Source of the DNA: Frankia sp. AiPs1
GTDB taxonomy: Bacteria > Actinomycetota > Actinomycetes > Frankiales > Frankiaceae
DNA: 64,000 nucleotides
Direction of reading: 5' to 3'
NCBI RefSeq assembly: GCF_023716945.1
Contig: NZ_JAMQQF010000003.1
Span: 16,966 to 80,965, forward strand
Below the pieces are notes generated by a model. The model saw only the letters and a program-made list of their open reading frames with translations, searched no databases and was not told where the DNA came from. Below are positions 16,973 through 25,443 of this stretch, in pieces; position 1 is the stretch's first letter; each line of letters starts with the position of its first letter. Position numbers and translations under genes: made by a program.

Positions 16973-19900
16973 CTACAGGGGCAGATCGAGCGTGGCGGGA
17001 TCGGTGGTCAGCTGCTGGTAGAGGTGTAGCTGGTCGGGGTCGGTGGGGGGAGCTCCGAGGGCCCGATGTGCTGGGCGTTCGGCGTGGGGCTGGGCGGGTT
17101 GGCCGTAGGGGAGACCGAGGGTTCGGTGGCGATAGGCCTCGACCTGGCGAGCGCGGGCGAGCCAGACACGGCCTGAACCGGGTGCGGTGGGTCTGGGACC
17201 GAGCAGATCAGTGAGGTAGCGGGCGGGTTCTTGGTCGAGCCGCAGGATGGCGTGGTCGATGTGCTGGGTCAGGGCCGCGTCGAGGTGTTGTTCATGTTCT
17301 TGGACGGCGATGAGGGCGATGGGGTCGCCGTCGAGTGCGGAGAGGAAGGCGGTGCTGAGGTGCAGCCCGCGCTGCGCGGTGGCGTGTTGAAGATGGCGAG
17401 GATGAGGGTGCTCGTCGTGTGGTCCGGAGAATGGCGCGGGCTCAGGGTCGGTCTCGGAGGCTGGTTCGGTGGATGTCGCCGGATGGGGGTGATCCTCGGT
17501 GAGGCGATAGGTGAGATGTGCGCGGTAATGGTGCTCGGTGAGGACGCTGCGTAGATCGTGGTCGGTGGAGTCGGGGGTGAGGACGCGGCGCAGCAGGGCC
17601 AGCTGGGCAGCGAGTTGGCTGGTGGGTTGGGTGGTGAGGTGGGCGACGGCGGCGGCGTGGAGCTTGGTGGTGGCGTCGTGCCAGAGGTCGCCGACGGTGC
17701 GAGGCGGGGGGAGTTGGTAGAGGTCTGGGTTGATGCCGTGCTGCTGGCAGAGGGCGGCGACGCGGTGGTCGAGGATGGCCGCGGGGCTGCGAGCGGTGTC
17801 CTGTTCCTGCGCGGTGAGCTGGGCGGTGAGGTCGACGGGCTGCCATCCGGCGTCGAGAAGGGCGTGGATGCCAGCGATGGCCCGTTGGCGGGGCACGGCG
17901 TCGGTCTGGCTGGCGAAGCGGCGCCGTGCCCGGCGGGTGAGGTTGGCGGCCCAGGTGTCCGCGAGGGTGCTGGCGTGGTGGCGCTGGCGCGTCCAGGAGG
18001 CGGCGGGGGTGTCGGAGGTCGCTGGTGGGGGTGAGGGACCGGCGTCGTCGGGCAGTGTGTCGGGCCGGTGCGCGCGGTAGATCGCCAGGGCGGCCACGGC
18101 CTGGTCCCACTGGGTTCGGTGGGGTCCGGCGGTCGGCCGGGACCCGATGCGGGCGAGGAGGGCGGGGTGGGGGTTGGCCAGGGCGCGGGTGATGAGGGCG
18201 GCTTCGGCGGCGAGTTCGGCGCGCCGCACGAGGGCGGGTGACGGTGAGGCGGGTTGATGTGGTGGGTGGCTGCGCAGGCCGGCGAGGGCGGGCAGGGCGT
18301 GGGTGGCGGCGAGGTGGTGGGCGGCGCGGGCGTGGGGGTCGAGGTCGGCGGCGAGGCGGTCGGTGCGGGAGGTGCGCAGGTGCTCGGCGAGGCGGTCGAC
18401 GGCGTCGGCGGTGGGCAGGATGGGGAGCCAGTCCTCGTCATCGAGGTCGGCGTCGAGGTCGCTGCGGCGGATGAGGTAGCCGCGGAGGTCGCGCTGGGCG
18501 CGGGAGAGCATGACGTACAGGCCGGCGCGGGAGGTGTCGTCGGCGAGCAGAGGCCGGGCGGTGGGCATGGTCGAGCCTTGGGCTTTGTGCGCGGTGAGAG
18601 CGTAGGCGTGGGCGAGGCCGCCGGCGCGCCCGTCGGGGAAGGCATAGGTGAGGTAGTCCCAGCCGATGCGGACGGTGCCCTTGCCGGGGAAGTGCACGGT
18701 GATCGTCTGGGCATGGGGCCGGGTGGGGTCGACGTGGACGGCGGTGACGTGGCCGACGGTGCCGGTGCGGATGTAGCGGCTCTTGGAGCGGCCTTGGGGG
18801 ACGAGGGTGTGGCCGGCTTGCGTGAGGGTGATCACCTCGTCGCCGGTCTGGAAGTCGCGGCCGGCGACGGTGAGCACCGGCCCGGTGAGCGTGCCGTCGG
18901 CGACCAGCGTGGCGCGGGCGGTGACGGTGAGGGCATCAACGTCGCGTTGATGTTCGGCCATCATGGCCGCGACCGTGCCGGTGGTTGTCCGTTCGCTGTA
19001 CCAGTCGGTGACGGCGGCGGTGAGCAGGGCGTCCCGGTCGTCGAACAGCCGGACGTTGCCGTCGCGGGCGAGGCGGGCGAGTGCGGCCATCGTCTCGGAA
19101 GGCATGGCGGAGCGTAGGCCGTGGAGGGCGGCTCGCACACTGCGCATCGCCGGGCCCTGCTGGCGGTGCACGGCGGTCAACGCGATCGGCGGATTTTGCT
19201 GGACGATGTGGGGGAACCATCCGCCGGCGCCGACAGAGCCGAGCTGCGCGGGATCGCCAACGAGGATCATCACGGTGGCGGTGCGGGTGGCGTGGCGGGC
19301 GAGGCGTTCGGCGTCGCGGGTGGAGATCTGGGTGGCTTCGTCGACGATGAGGACGGTGCGGTCTGCGGGCCAGTGCTCAGTCGGATCGTCGGCGGCATCG
19401 AGCAGCGTGTTCCAACCGCTGACGACCCGGGTGGGGATGTCGACGGCGGCGGCGAGCTGTTCGGCCTGTCGGCCGCCGTGCGTCGCGCCGAGCACGGTGT
19501 AACCCCGGGCGGTGAGGATGCTGGCGAGCGCCCGCATGACGGTGGTTTTTCCGGATCCTGCCGGGCCCACGAGGGGTCGCATCAGGTCGGCGCCGGTGAG
19601 CAGGGCACGCAGGGCGCCGCGCTGTTCATCGCTGAACTGGATGGCGCCGGCTTCGTTGGCGTGGGGGAGGACGGCGGTCAGCGCGCTGTCCACCGCGTCG
19701 GCGGGCAGCAGGGCGTGGGGTGCGCCGCCCAGCTCGACACGGCCCTGGCGGTACAGGGTGAGCAGGCTGTCCTCGACGTCGAGGAGGTCCTCGGTGGTGA
19801 AGGACTGCTCGACGCGTCGCCGGCGCCGCGCGGCCTGCTCGTTGACGAGCACGATCCGCGGGTCGGCCAGCACCGCGTCGACGACGCCGCTGAGGGCGGG

Positions 19901-21346
19901 GCTGTCGAGACGGTCCACCGCCCAGGCGGCGACTTCCTGGTAGACCTCGCGTCGGGTGAACACCGGGCTGGTGGCGGTCAGCCCTTGCGGTCCGACGAGC
20001 CGGTCGATCAGCACGGTGATGTCCTTCGGGGTCGGCGGCGCCGGAGGCCGCGATGGCCGGTCGCGACGGTGTAGCAGCGCGCGGACCTGGGCGGGGGTCC
20101 AGCCTGCGTCGGCGAGCCGACGCGTCTGGATGGCGCGGATCTCGGCGTCGGCGCGGACCTTCTTGTTCGCGCGGGAGCGGCGTTGCGCGGCGGCCTGGGT
20201 GCGGCCGTCGGGGAACAGCCCGTCGGCGACGAGCGCGGCGAACTCCTCGTGGACCTGGCCGTGGCGGGTGGAGAACGCGGCGAGCAGGGGGGCGGGGAAC
20301 GCGGCGAGTTCGGCGACGCCGTTGCGCACAGGACCCCACGTGACATCGCGGCGGCGGGTCAGCTCGTGGCGCATCGCGGCCGCGCCGACGAAGCCTGCGG
20401 TGCGTACATGCTGGAGGAAGAGCTCGCCGTCGAGGGCGCGCCACGCCACTCGTGCGAGTCCGTCGGGGTCGCGGTCGGGGTGGCCGTCGTCGTCGAGCAG
20501 GGGGAGCGCCACCGCGTTGGCGATGATGTTGTGGATGTGTAGGTGTGCTTCGTCGGCGCGGGAGATATCGTGCCGGTAGGACGCGGCGGCCAGGCCCAGG
20601 CCGGGGCGGTTGCGTCCGTCGACCATGCCCTGGACGGCGTAGCGCTCGAGGTAGGCGACCAGGGCGTCGACGCCGGCGTCGAGCGCCGCGGTGAGATCGG
20701 CGCGCAGGTCGTCGTCGCCGAAGGCGTCGGCGATGGACACGCTTTTCGGCGCGCTGCAGACCACGTCGTAGCCGATGACGACGGTGGGCGGTTGGCGGCG
20801 GGCCAGGAAGCGCAGCAGCTCGGCGCGGGCCAGCAGCCACTGGCCTGACCGGGGATCCCTTTCGGCGCGCAGTTGTGCCGGACCGTCCGCATCCCGCGAG
20901 CGGCCGGCCTGGGGCACTGATGCGGTGTCGGCCGCGGCGGAGCGGCGGGCGAGCCGTCGCAGGTAGGACACGTCGACGCCGGCGATGCGTGCCGCCTCGC
21001 TCAGCGTGAACGACTCCTGATCCGGTGGGATGACCCGCCGGCCCCGGTCGAGGCGGCCGGCGGATCCGACCCCGTCCAGCAGCGGCTGGCCGGTCACCGC
21101 ATGCGCTCCGGTCAGGAGTCGCTGCAACTGCTCGGCGGCCACCGGGCCGCGCAGGCCGACCAGCGCGGCCCCACTTCCCCGGGCCCGTCCTCGTGCTTTC
21201 ACCCCGTCGGTGTAGTAGGCCGTGGCCCGGGCTGCCGACTCCGGAGCGAGGCCACCCTCGACGTAGGCGACGACCCGCCGGGCCGCCGCGTCGACCGCGG
21301 CCGCGCTTCGGGCGGACAACCCCAACACCTTGACGGTGGCGATCAT
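16973..21346 (-). CDS. traA: MobF-type relaxase-helicase (TraA)
   Basis: 1457 residues from the ATG at 21346; the frame runs on to 21613 but that leader is not conserved-looking. N-terminal AYYTDG (tyrosines near 43-44) is the candidate nicking site. The metal-binding histidine motif EAHLHIHNIIANA lies near 262-275. A RecD/TraI helicase half follows, with P-loop GPAGSGKTT near 592-600 and VLIVDEATQIS. The C-terminal ~500 residues are a Pro/Ala/His-rich tail. Role: nicks one strand at oriT, stays covalently attached, and unwinds the DNA for conjugative transfer. An atypical N-terminal insert (SEAARIAGVDVSYLRRLARR) looks like a helix-turn-helix. Confidence 0.93.
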   Translation of the reverse strand: MIATVKVLGLSARSAAAVDAAARRVVAYVEGGLAPESAARATAYYTDGVKARGRARGSGAALVGLRGPVAAEQLQRLLTGAHAVTGQPLLDGVGSAGRLDRGRRVIPPDQESFTLSEAARIAGVDVSYLRRLARRSAAADTASVPQAGRSRDADGPAQLRAERDPRSGQWLLARAELLRFLARRQPPTVVIGYDVVCSAPKSVSIADAFGDDDLRADLTAALDAGVDALVAYLERYAVQGMVDGRNRPGLGLAAASYRHDISRADEAHLHIHNIIANAVALPLLDDDGHPDRDPDGLARVAWRALDGELFLQHVRTAGFVGAAAMRHELTRRRDVTWGPVRNGVAELAAFPAPLLAAFSTRHGQVHEEFAALVADGLFPDGRTQAAAQRRSRANKKVRADAEIRAIQTRRLADAGWTPAQVRALLHRRDRPSRPPAPPTPKDITVLIDRLVGPQGLTATSPVFTRREVYQEVAAWAVDRLDSPALSGVVDAVLADPRIVLVNEQAARRRRRVEQSFTTEDLLDVEDSLLTLYRQGRVELGGAPHALLPADAVDSALTAVLPHANEAGAIQFSDEQRGALRALLTGADLMRPLVGPAGSGKTTVMRALASILTARGYTVLGATHGGRQAEQLAAAVDIPTRVVSGWNTLLDAADDPTEHWPADRTVLIVDEATQISTRDAERLARHATRTATVMILVGDPAQLGSVGAGGWFPHIVQQNPPIALTAVHRQQGPAMRSVRAALHGLRSAMPSETMAALARLARDGNVRLFDDRDALLTAAVTDWYSERTTTGTVAAMMAEHQRDVDALTVTARATLVADGTLTGPVLTVAGRDFQTGDEVITLTQAGHTLVPQGRSKSRYIRTGTVGHVTAVHVDPTRPHAQTITVHFPGKGTVRIGWDYLTYAFPDGRAGGLAHAYALTAHKAQGSTMPTARPLLADDTSRAGLYVMLSRAQRDLRGYLIRRSDLDADLDDEDWLPILPTADAVDRLAEHLRTSRTDRLAADLDPHARAAHHLAATHALPALAGLRSHPPHQPASPSPALVRRAELAAEAALITRALANPHPALLARIGSRPTAGPHRTQWDQAVAALAIYRAHRPDTLPDDAGPSPPPATSDTPAASWTRQRHHASTLADTWAANLTRRARRRFASQTDAVPRQRAIAGIHALLDAGWQPVDLTAQLTAQEQDTARSPAAILDHRVAALCQQHGINPDLYQLPPPRTVGDLWHDATTKLHAAAVAHLTTQPTSQLAAQLALLRRVLTPDSTDHDLRSVLTEHHYRAHLTYRLTEDHPHPATSTEPASETDPEPAPFSGPHDEHPHPRHLQHATAQRGLHLSTAFLSALDGDPIALIAVQEHEQHLDAALTQHIDHAILRLDQEPARYLTDLLGPRPTAPGSGRVWLARARQVEAYRHRTLGLPYGQPAQPHAERPAHRALGAPPTDPDQLHLYQQLTTDPATLDLPL

Positions 21347-21712
21347 GCGACCTTGCCTTCCCGACGCGTCGCGATGGCCGAGGGAGCGTTGCTGCTCGTC
21401 CAGGAAGCGGCCGCGGAAAGATCCACGGAACGGAGCGGGCTGGAAGGCGTCGATCCCCGGGCCCCTGGGAACCCGCGATCGGCTGAGGGCGAGTTCCCCG
21501 TAGTCCTCCTGGAAACGTTCCCGGCTCGGCCTGGCGCGGCCGTTCTGAGGCTTTCCCCGACGGCGTGTTCGCAGGGGACCACCGGGGGCGAGGCGCCAGA
21601 CGGTGGTCGGCATGCCGCAACCGTGGGCGGGCTGCGTGCGCGCTTCCGCCCATGGGGTCCGAGGCGCTTCATCAGGCGACCCGAAGTTCGCCTCCGGAGA
21701 GGTATAAGCCGC
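21347..21712. promoter_or_regulatory. divergent promoter region between relaxase and the 286-residue gene
   Basis: 366 bases with divergent genes on both sides, so promoters in both directions are expected. I see no clear -10/-35 pair in this GC-rich stretch. A ribosome site GGAGAGG (21694-21700) serves the rightward gene. The leftward open frame continues through most of the region but lacks protein-like composition. Confidence 0.4.
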
Positions 21713-22573
21713 ATGACGACGACCCCCAGGCCGCGGCCCTCGAACCCGCCCCCCGCTCCGGCCACGGAGCTCGCGAGCGGTCGATGGAGCAATCTCCTTG
21801 CCGACCGCTCACCGGTGAAGATCGAAGTGCCGGGCGGATGGTGGCGCATCAACCCGATCATCCGCAGAGGGGTGCCGGGATCCGTCGCCGCCGAGCTGTT
21901 CACGCAGCCGCAGGCCCGCTGGCCGCAACTCCAGGCACGCGGGTACATCTGGCGCGTGGAAGAAATGATCGGCTTTCCGCTGCCTGCGGCGGCCCACGCC
22001 GCGTTGCGCCGCGCTCCAGCCCAACCCTTCTACCCGCGTCGCGATCAGATCATCACCACTGATGATGTTCTGCGCGACGGCGCGCTGCGTCCGCAACCCA
22101 CCAGCGCCACCCAGATCAACGGCCGTCCGCCCACCCCATTCGCAGACCTGCGGGACGGCCGGCCGCTACGACGCTGGGAGCACGGAGACGTCCGCGTCGA
22201 CATCCTCACGGCGGGGGTCAGCCAGCTGAGAGCGGCAACCGGATCGAGGCTGTCCTATCGGATCTTTCATCAGGAGCTGGTGATGTTCGCCGGCGACGAC
22301 GTCACGATCCCCGCGACGATGTCCCCTCGGTCGGACGCGGCACTGCAGCGTGTCGTCGCCGGTCTCGCAGGACAGTGGGACAGGAACTACCTGAACGATC
22401 GCCAACGCGACTTCATCGGCTCCCACGGCCCCACAGTCGTCGCTGCAGCCCAGCTCCAGCCCGGCCTACGCACGATCCCCCTGGAGCCGGCGCCGGCCAG
22501 CGACCCCGCCCCGCTCGACGTCCCCGAACCATCGCCAGGGAGCCCGAACTGGGGCCTGGACGCCGCACTGTGA
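21713..22573 (+). CDS. conjugation-module accessory protein, shares a domain with the 555-residue protein at 30119
   Basis: 286 residues; ATG at 21713 after GGAGAGG. Unrecognised family. The C-terminal half aligns by eye with residues ~95-230 of the 30119-31786 protein: (PLRRWEHGDVRVDIL / PLRTWENGPHRVDII), (LSYRIFHQELVMFAGDDVTIPATM / VSFRLWHGGQVLVADDAVLPATL) and (LNDRQRDFIGSHG / LTSRQQTLLDAHG). No signal peptide or membrane helix. The two copies bracket the conjugation genes, suggesting a shared role in transfer or element maintenance. Confidence 0.7.
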   Translation: MTTTPRPRPSNPPPAPATELASGRWSNLLADRSPVKIEVPGGWWRINPIIRRGVPGSVAAELFTQPQARWPQLQARGYIWRVEEMIGFPLPAAAHAALRRAPAQPFYPRRDQIITTDDVLRDGALRPQPTSATQINGRPPTPFADLRDGRPLRRWEHGDVRVDILTAGVSQLRAATGSRLSYRIFHQELVMFAGDDVTIPATMSPRSDAALQRVVAGLAGQWDRNYLNDRQRDFIGSHGPTVVAAAQLQPGLRTIPLEPAPASDPAPLDVPEPSPGSPNWGLDAAL

Positions 22574-22823
22574 GCGGTAGTTCACAGCCTCCGCGGCGCG
22601 CGCCAACGGACCGTGCATCGCGGCTGGGCCTGGCAAGACGATCCGCGAGGTAGCGGCACAACGGACTGGCGGGGTCCGCAGCCTGCTCGGCGAGCATCGC
22701 CTGCTTCGGCCGGCAAGATCCTGCCAGGGGGACGAACGCCAGTTCGGCGTCGGATGGACGAAGGCCGGCCCGGCCGGCCGCCCCGAGCTCCTGCGGCGTA
22801 GCGGAGGCCAAGCGGCGCTGGTG

Positions 22824-24005
22824 CTAGGGATTCCCAGGAGCGGAAGCATGACGGAACACACGGCGAATCCGGTCCACCACACCGGTCGGGTTCAGTTCCT
22901 CCCGCAGGCCCAGCAGGTAGCCCGCCGCGGAACGGCGGCGGTCACGAGCCTCTTCTCGGACCCGCGCACCGGAGCCGATGAGGGTGGCAGCGACCATGCC
23001 GCCTGCACCCACTACAACGGGAAGCCGGGCAGTCTCTGGCAGTAAGGCGAACACGCCTGGCAGCGCCAGAGACGACCGGCCGAGCACGGCCCGCACCGGT
23101 TCCCAACGAAGTTGACGCAGGCCCCGTTCCAGCTCGGCGAGGGGGCGAGCGAGGTCCCCTTCGACCAGGTCCTCCAACCGCGCGCGCAGGATTGCGGGGT
23201 CCTCGGTCTGCGTGAGCTCGCTGAACCGGTCGTTCAACGAGGCCAGATGCTCCCGGAAGGCGTCGAACTCGGCGGCGAGCGTACGGCGCGCGTCGACGAT
23301 CTGGGCCACGGGGATATCAGCGAGGCCAGCGGGGACCACCGTCTGGATCGCGATCGCCGCATACAGGGCGGACACGTCGTCGACGGTGCCCGTCGGCTGC
23401 CGGTCGGTCTGATCGGACAGCAGCGCGTGGGTGAGGGTCTCCACCGTCCAGCCGTTCAGCACGCCGAGGTGTCCTGGCTGATCTGTCACGGGGACCAGGT
23501 CATTGGCGTGTGCGACCCGGTCGGCGAGCGCGGTCAGATACACCGAGGCGAGCTGGGGATGCATCCCCAGCCATCCCCAGTCGACGCTCCGGACACCGAG
23601 TCGCGTGTCGACGAGCCGGCGGACCAGCGCGGGAGGGACTTTGCCGACGTGCACCCAGGTGACCCGAGCGTCATCCACAGGAACCGTCCTGCTCTGGTTC
23701 AGGACGGCGGGCTGCTGCACGCGGGGGAAGTCCGTCAGCCATGCGTAGCGCTCGGCCAGCGCATCGCCCTGTCGGCTGATCAACGTGAGGAATTCCTCGG
23801 CGACGTCATACGTGCTGTAGGTGGGGTCGGCGTCGACCAGGAATCCCACCTCGTCGCGCAGGACGCGGGCGGTACGCGACTGGCCTTCTCGCGGGTAACC
23901 GGCCGGGGCCAGCACCGCGAGGCGGGGCCAGTACAGGGCGGCAGCCTTGAGCCAGACATCATCGCGCACGCGTGTCCATGGGTAGTACAACGCAATGGCA
24001 GACAT
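22824..24005 (-). CDS. DUF6236 family protein
   Basis: 393 residues beginning IALYYPWTRVRDDVWLKAAALYWPRLAVLAP, the characteristic N-terminus of DUF6236 proteins. The C-terminal part has a hydrophobic stretch (ARLPVVVGAGGMVAATLIGSG) and basic helices. Family function is unknown; members occur in actinobacterial accessory regions. It faces the relaxase-side gene 22573, with about 250 bases between the two ends that contain no clear gene. It is alone on its strand here, so probably an independently transcribed cargo gene. Confidence 0.8.
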   Translation of the reverse strand: MSAIALYYPWTRVRDDVWLKAAALYWPRLAVLAPAGYPREGQSRTARVLRDEVGFLVDADPTYSTYDVAEEFLTLISRQGDALAERYAWLTDFPRVQQPAVLNQSRTVPVDDARVTWVHVGKVPPALVRRLVDTRLGVRSVDWGWLGMHPQLASVYLTALADRVAHANDLVPVTDQPGHLGVLNGWTVETLTHALLSDQTDRQPTGTVDDVSALYAAIAIQTVVPAGLADIPVAQIVDARRTLAAEFDAFREHLASLNDRFSELTQTEDPAILRARLEDLVEGDLARPLAELERGLRQLRWEPVRAVLGRSSLALPGVFALLPETARLPVVVGAGGMVAATLIGSGARVREEARDRRRSAAGYLLGLREELNPTGVVDRIRRVFRHASAPGNP

Positions 24006-24421
24006 GCCGATCCCTCCATCCGCTACCCCATCGATGATCGCACACTGCGCAACCCGGTATCGGCACGACGAAACGAATCTTTGTGGGCATCGACTCCGGG
24101 CAGGAGCCGCGTGGAGACCAGCCGAGCAATGGTCACGGGCTCTGCAGGCAAGATCAAATTGTTCTCATGGCGACACGTTGAGTCCACGAGTCAAGCGGGT
24201 TGACGGCTGGGCATTGTCCGGCTTTCCGGCGGCCCACGTTGGTCTCCTGGGGGCGCCCCCTGATCTTGCCGGTGGCCGCCCGACCCTCCGGAGGCATCCA
24301 GAATGCTCGCTGTCGCAGCCCTGCGAGGCCGACCGATGATCGCAGATTCCCCGTCCGGCGCCCGCCTAGCGCGTTCGACGTGCACCCACCCACCACGCTT
24401 CTTGTGTAGCCGCGTTTCAGG
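24006..24421. other. 416-base intergenic region, no gene seen
   Basis: Upstream DNA of the DUF6236 gene and downstream DNA of the 123-residue gene, both on the minus strand. Contains a perfect 12-base palindrome GGGGGCGCCCCC at 24249-24260 that could be part of a terminator for the upstream gene. Open frames here have no ribosome sites and no protein-like composition. Confidence 0.4.
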
Positions 24422-24793
24422 TCATTGAATATCGTGCCAGGTCCGGGGCTGGCGGGGGTCGACGAGACGGGGAGTGGTCCATCGCTGCATGGGGGTCAAG
24501 TTGTAGATGACCGCGAGGTCGGTGGCTATCTGCTCGGTGAGGCTGGCGAAGGCTGCTGACGCGGGGTCGAGCGCTGGGTCGCCGAAGAAGTCGTTCACGG
24601 CACGCAGGCCGAGGGTGAGCTGACCCTTGCGGTCAACGAGATGGACATCGATTACCGCCATGGATGGCGCGGCGGCTTCGACGGCGTGGCGGATGTTCGT
24701 GACGTGGACGGCGATGAGTCCTGAGATGTCGTCTTCGTGGGCGCGGCGGGCGGCGCCGTCGGGGGTGTCGTATCCGGAGGCGAGAAAGTCCAT
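24422..24793 (-). CDS. 123-residue unrecognised protein
   Basis: Begins MDFLASGYDTPDGAARRAHEDD; the start at 24793 is supported by AGGAGAGG about 6 bases upstream. The body (IRHAVEAAAPSMAVIDVHLVDRKGQLTLGLRAVNDFFGD) is mixed alpha/beta and soluble. It lies divergently from the T4SS operon and shares its upstream region, so could regulate or accompany conjugation. No family recognised. The frame extends upstream to 26037 in other registers, but those are antisense shadows of the T4SS genes. Confidence 0.65.
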   Translation of the reverse strand: MDFLASGYDTPDGAARRAHEDDISGLIAVHVTNIRHAVEAAAPSMAVIDVHLVDRKGQLTLGLRAVNDFFGDPALDPASAAFASLTEQIATDLAVIYNLTPMQRWTTPRLVDPRQPRTWHDIQ

Positions 24794-25053
24794 GGCTGCC
24801 TCTCCTCTCTTTCGGTCGAATGGCTTTTCCAGGATACCTCGGCGGATACGAGCGACTGGCTTTGCGTTATTCGCTGCACATATATTGATTGTGGCATCGA
24901 AGACGTACTCCGCGTGAGGGCAACGCGATCTGCCGGTGCAGGGGGAGAGCTCCACCGGCCCATGGGCCGTGACCGATCACGACGGCTGCTTCCGCGGCGG
25001 GCTCGCCGCGCACTCCAAGGGCTGTGATGCCAGGCGGCCTGTTGGAGGAGCCC
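24794..25053. promoter_or_regulatory. divergent promoter region of the T4SS operon
   Basis: 260 bases between divergent genes. An unusually AT-rich patch around 24861-24900 (contains CACATATATTGATTGTGG) is the likely promoter zone. Exact -10/-35 assignment is not safe. The strong ribosome site GGAGGAG at 25044-25050 serves the rightward operon. Confidence 0.45.
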
Positions 25054-25443
25054 ATGAGAGCACGTCGAACTCGAGGCAGATGGCGGGAGGTGCTGCGCCG
25101 CACAGCCGTCGTCGGTTGGGTGGGGTTGGTGATCGTCGCGGTGACGGCGCTGCCGGCCGCGGCCGACGATGTGGAGGTCCATCCGAGCTGGGAGGGCATG
25201 CCCGAGGTCGACAAGATCCAGCGCATTCTCAACGTCACGGCGCAGGGGAGTCTGGTGTCGAGCATGTTGGCGGTTCTCATCGGTGCTGGGGTTCTCGGCC
25301 TGGGCCGGGCTTTCGGTTCGATGGGATCGGGTAGCCGGGCGGCCAGCTACATCTTCGGGGGCGGCGGTGGAGCCCTGCTCGTTGCTGTTTGCGCAAAGAT
25401 GGTCGCCTGGCTGGTTGCACCGTCCGCGTCGCAGCCGGCATGA
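25054..25443 (+). CDS. small secreted/membrane protein, VirB2-pilin-like
   Basis: 129 residues; ATG at 25054 after GGAGGAG. Signal peptide (TAVVGWVGLVIVAVTALPAAA), then two membrane helices (SSMLAVLIGAGVLGLGRAF and ALLVAVCAKMVAWLVAP) separated by a Gly/Ser-rich loop. This short signal-plus-two-helix layout, first in an operon with VirB6- and VirB4-like genes, fits a T4SS pilin/VirB2-like subunit. Sequence identity to known pilins was not tested. It overlaps the next gene by ATGA. Confidence 0.65.
   Translation: MRARRTRGRWREVLRRTAVVGWVGLVIVAVTALPAAADDVEVHPSWEGMPEVDKIQRILNVTAQGSLVSSMLAVLIGAGVLGLGRAFGSMGSGSRAASYIFGGGGGALLVAVCAKMVAWLVAPSASQPA

Noticed and set aside
17269..18714. Long alternative frame (481 residues) inside the relaxase gene
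   Set aside because: Pro/Thr/Ser-rich shadow of the relaxase C-terminus; no ribosome site and no motifs.
22574..22823. Minus-strand protein-like stretch (PSDAELAFVPLAGSCRPKQAML) between two genes
   Set aside because: Composition is suggestive, but there is no start signal and no recognised family, and the frame overlaps the end of the 286-residue gene.
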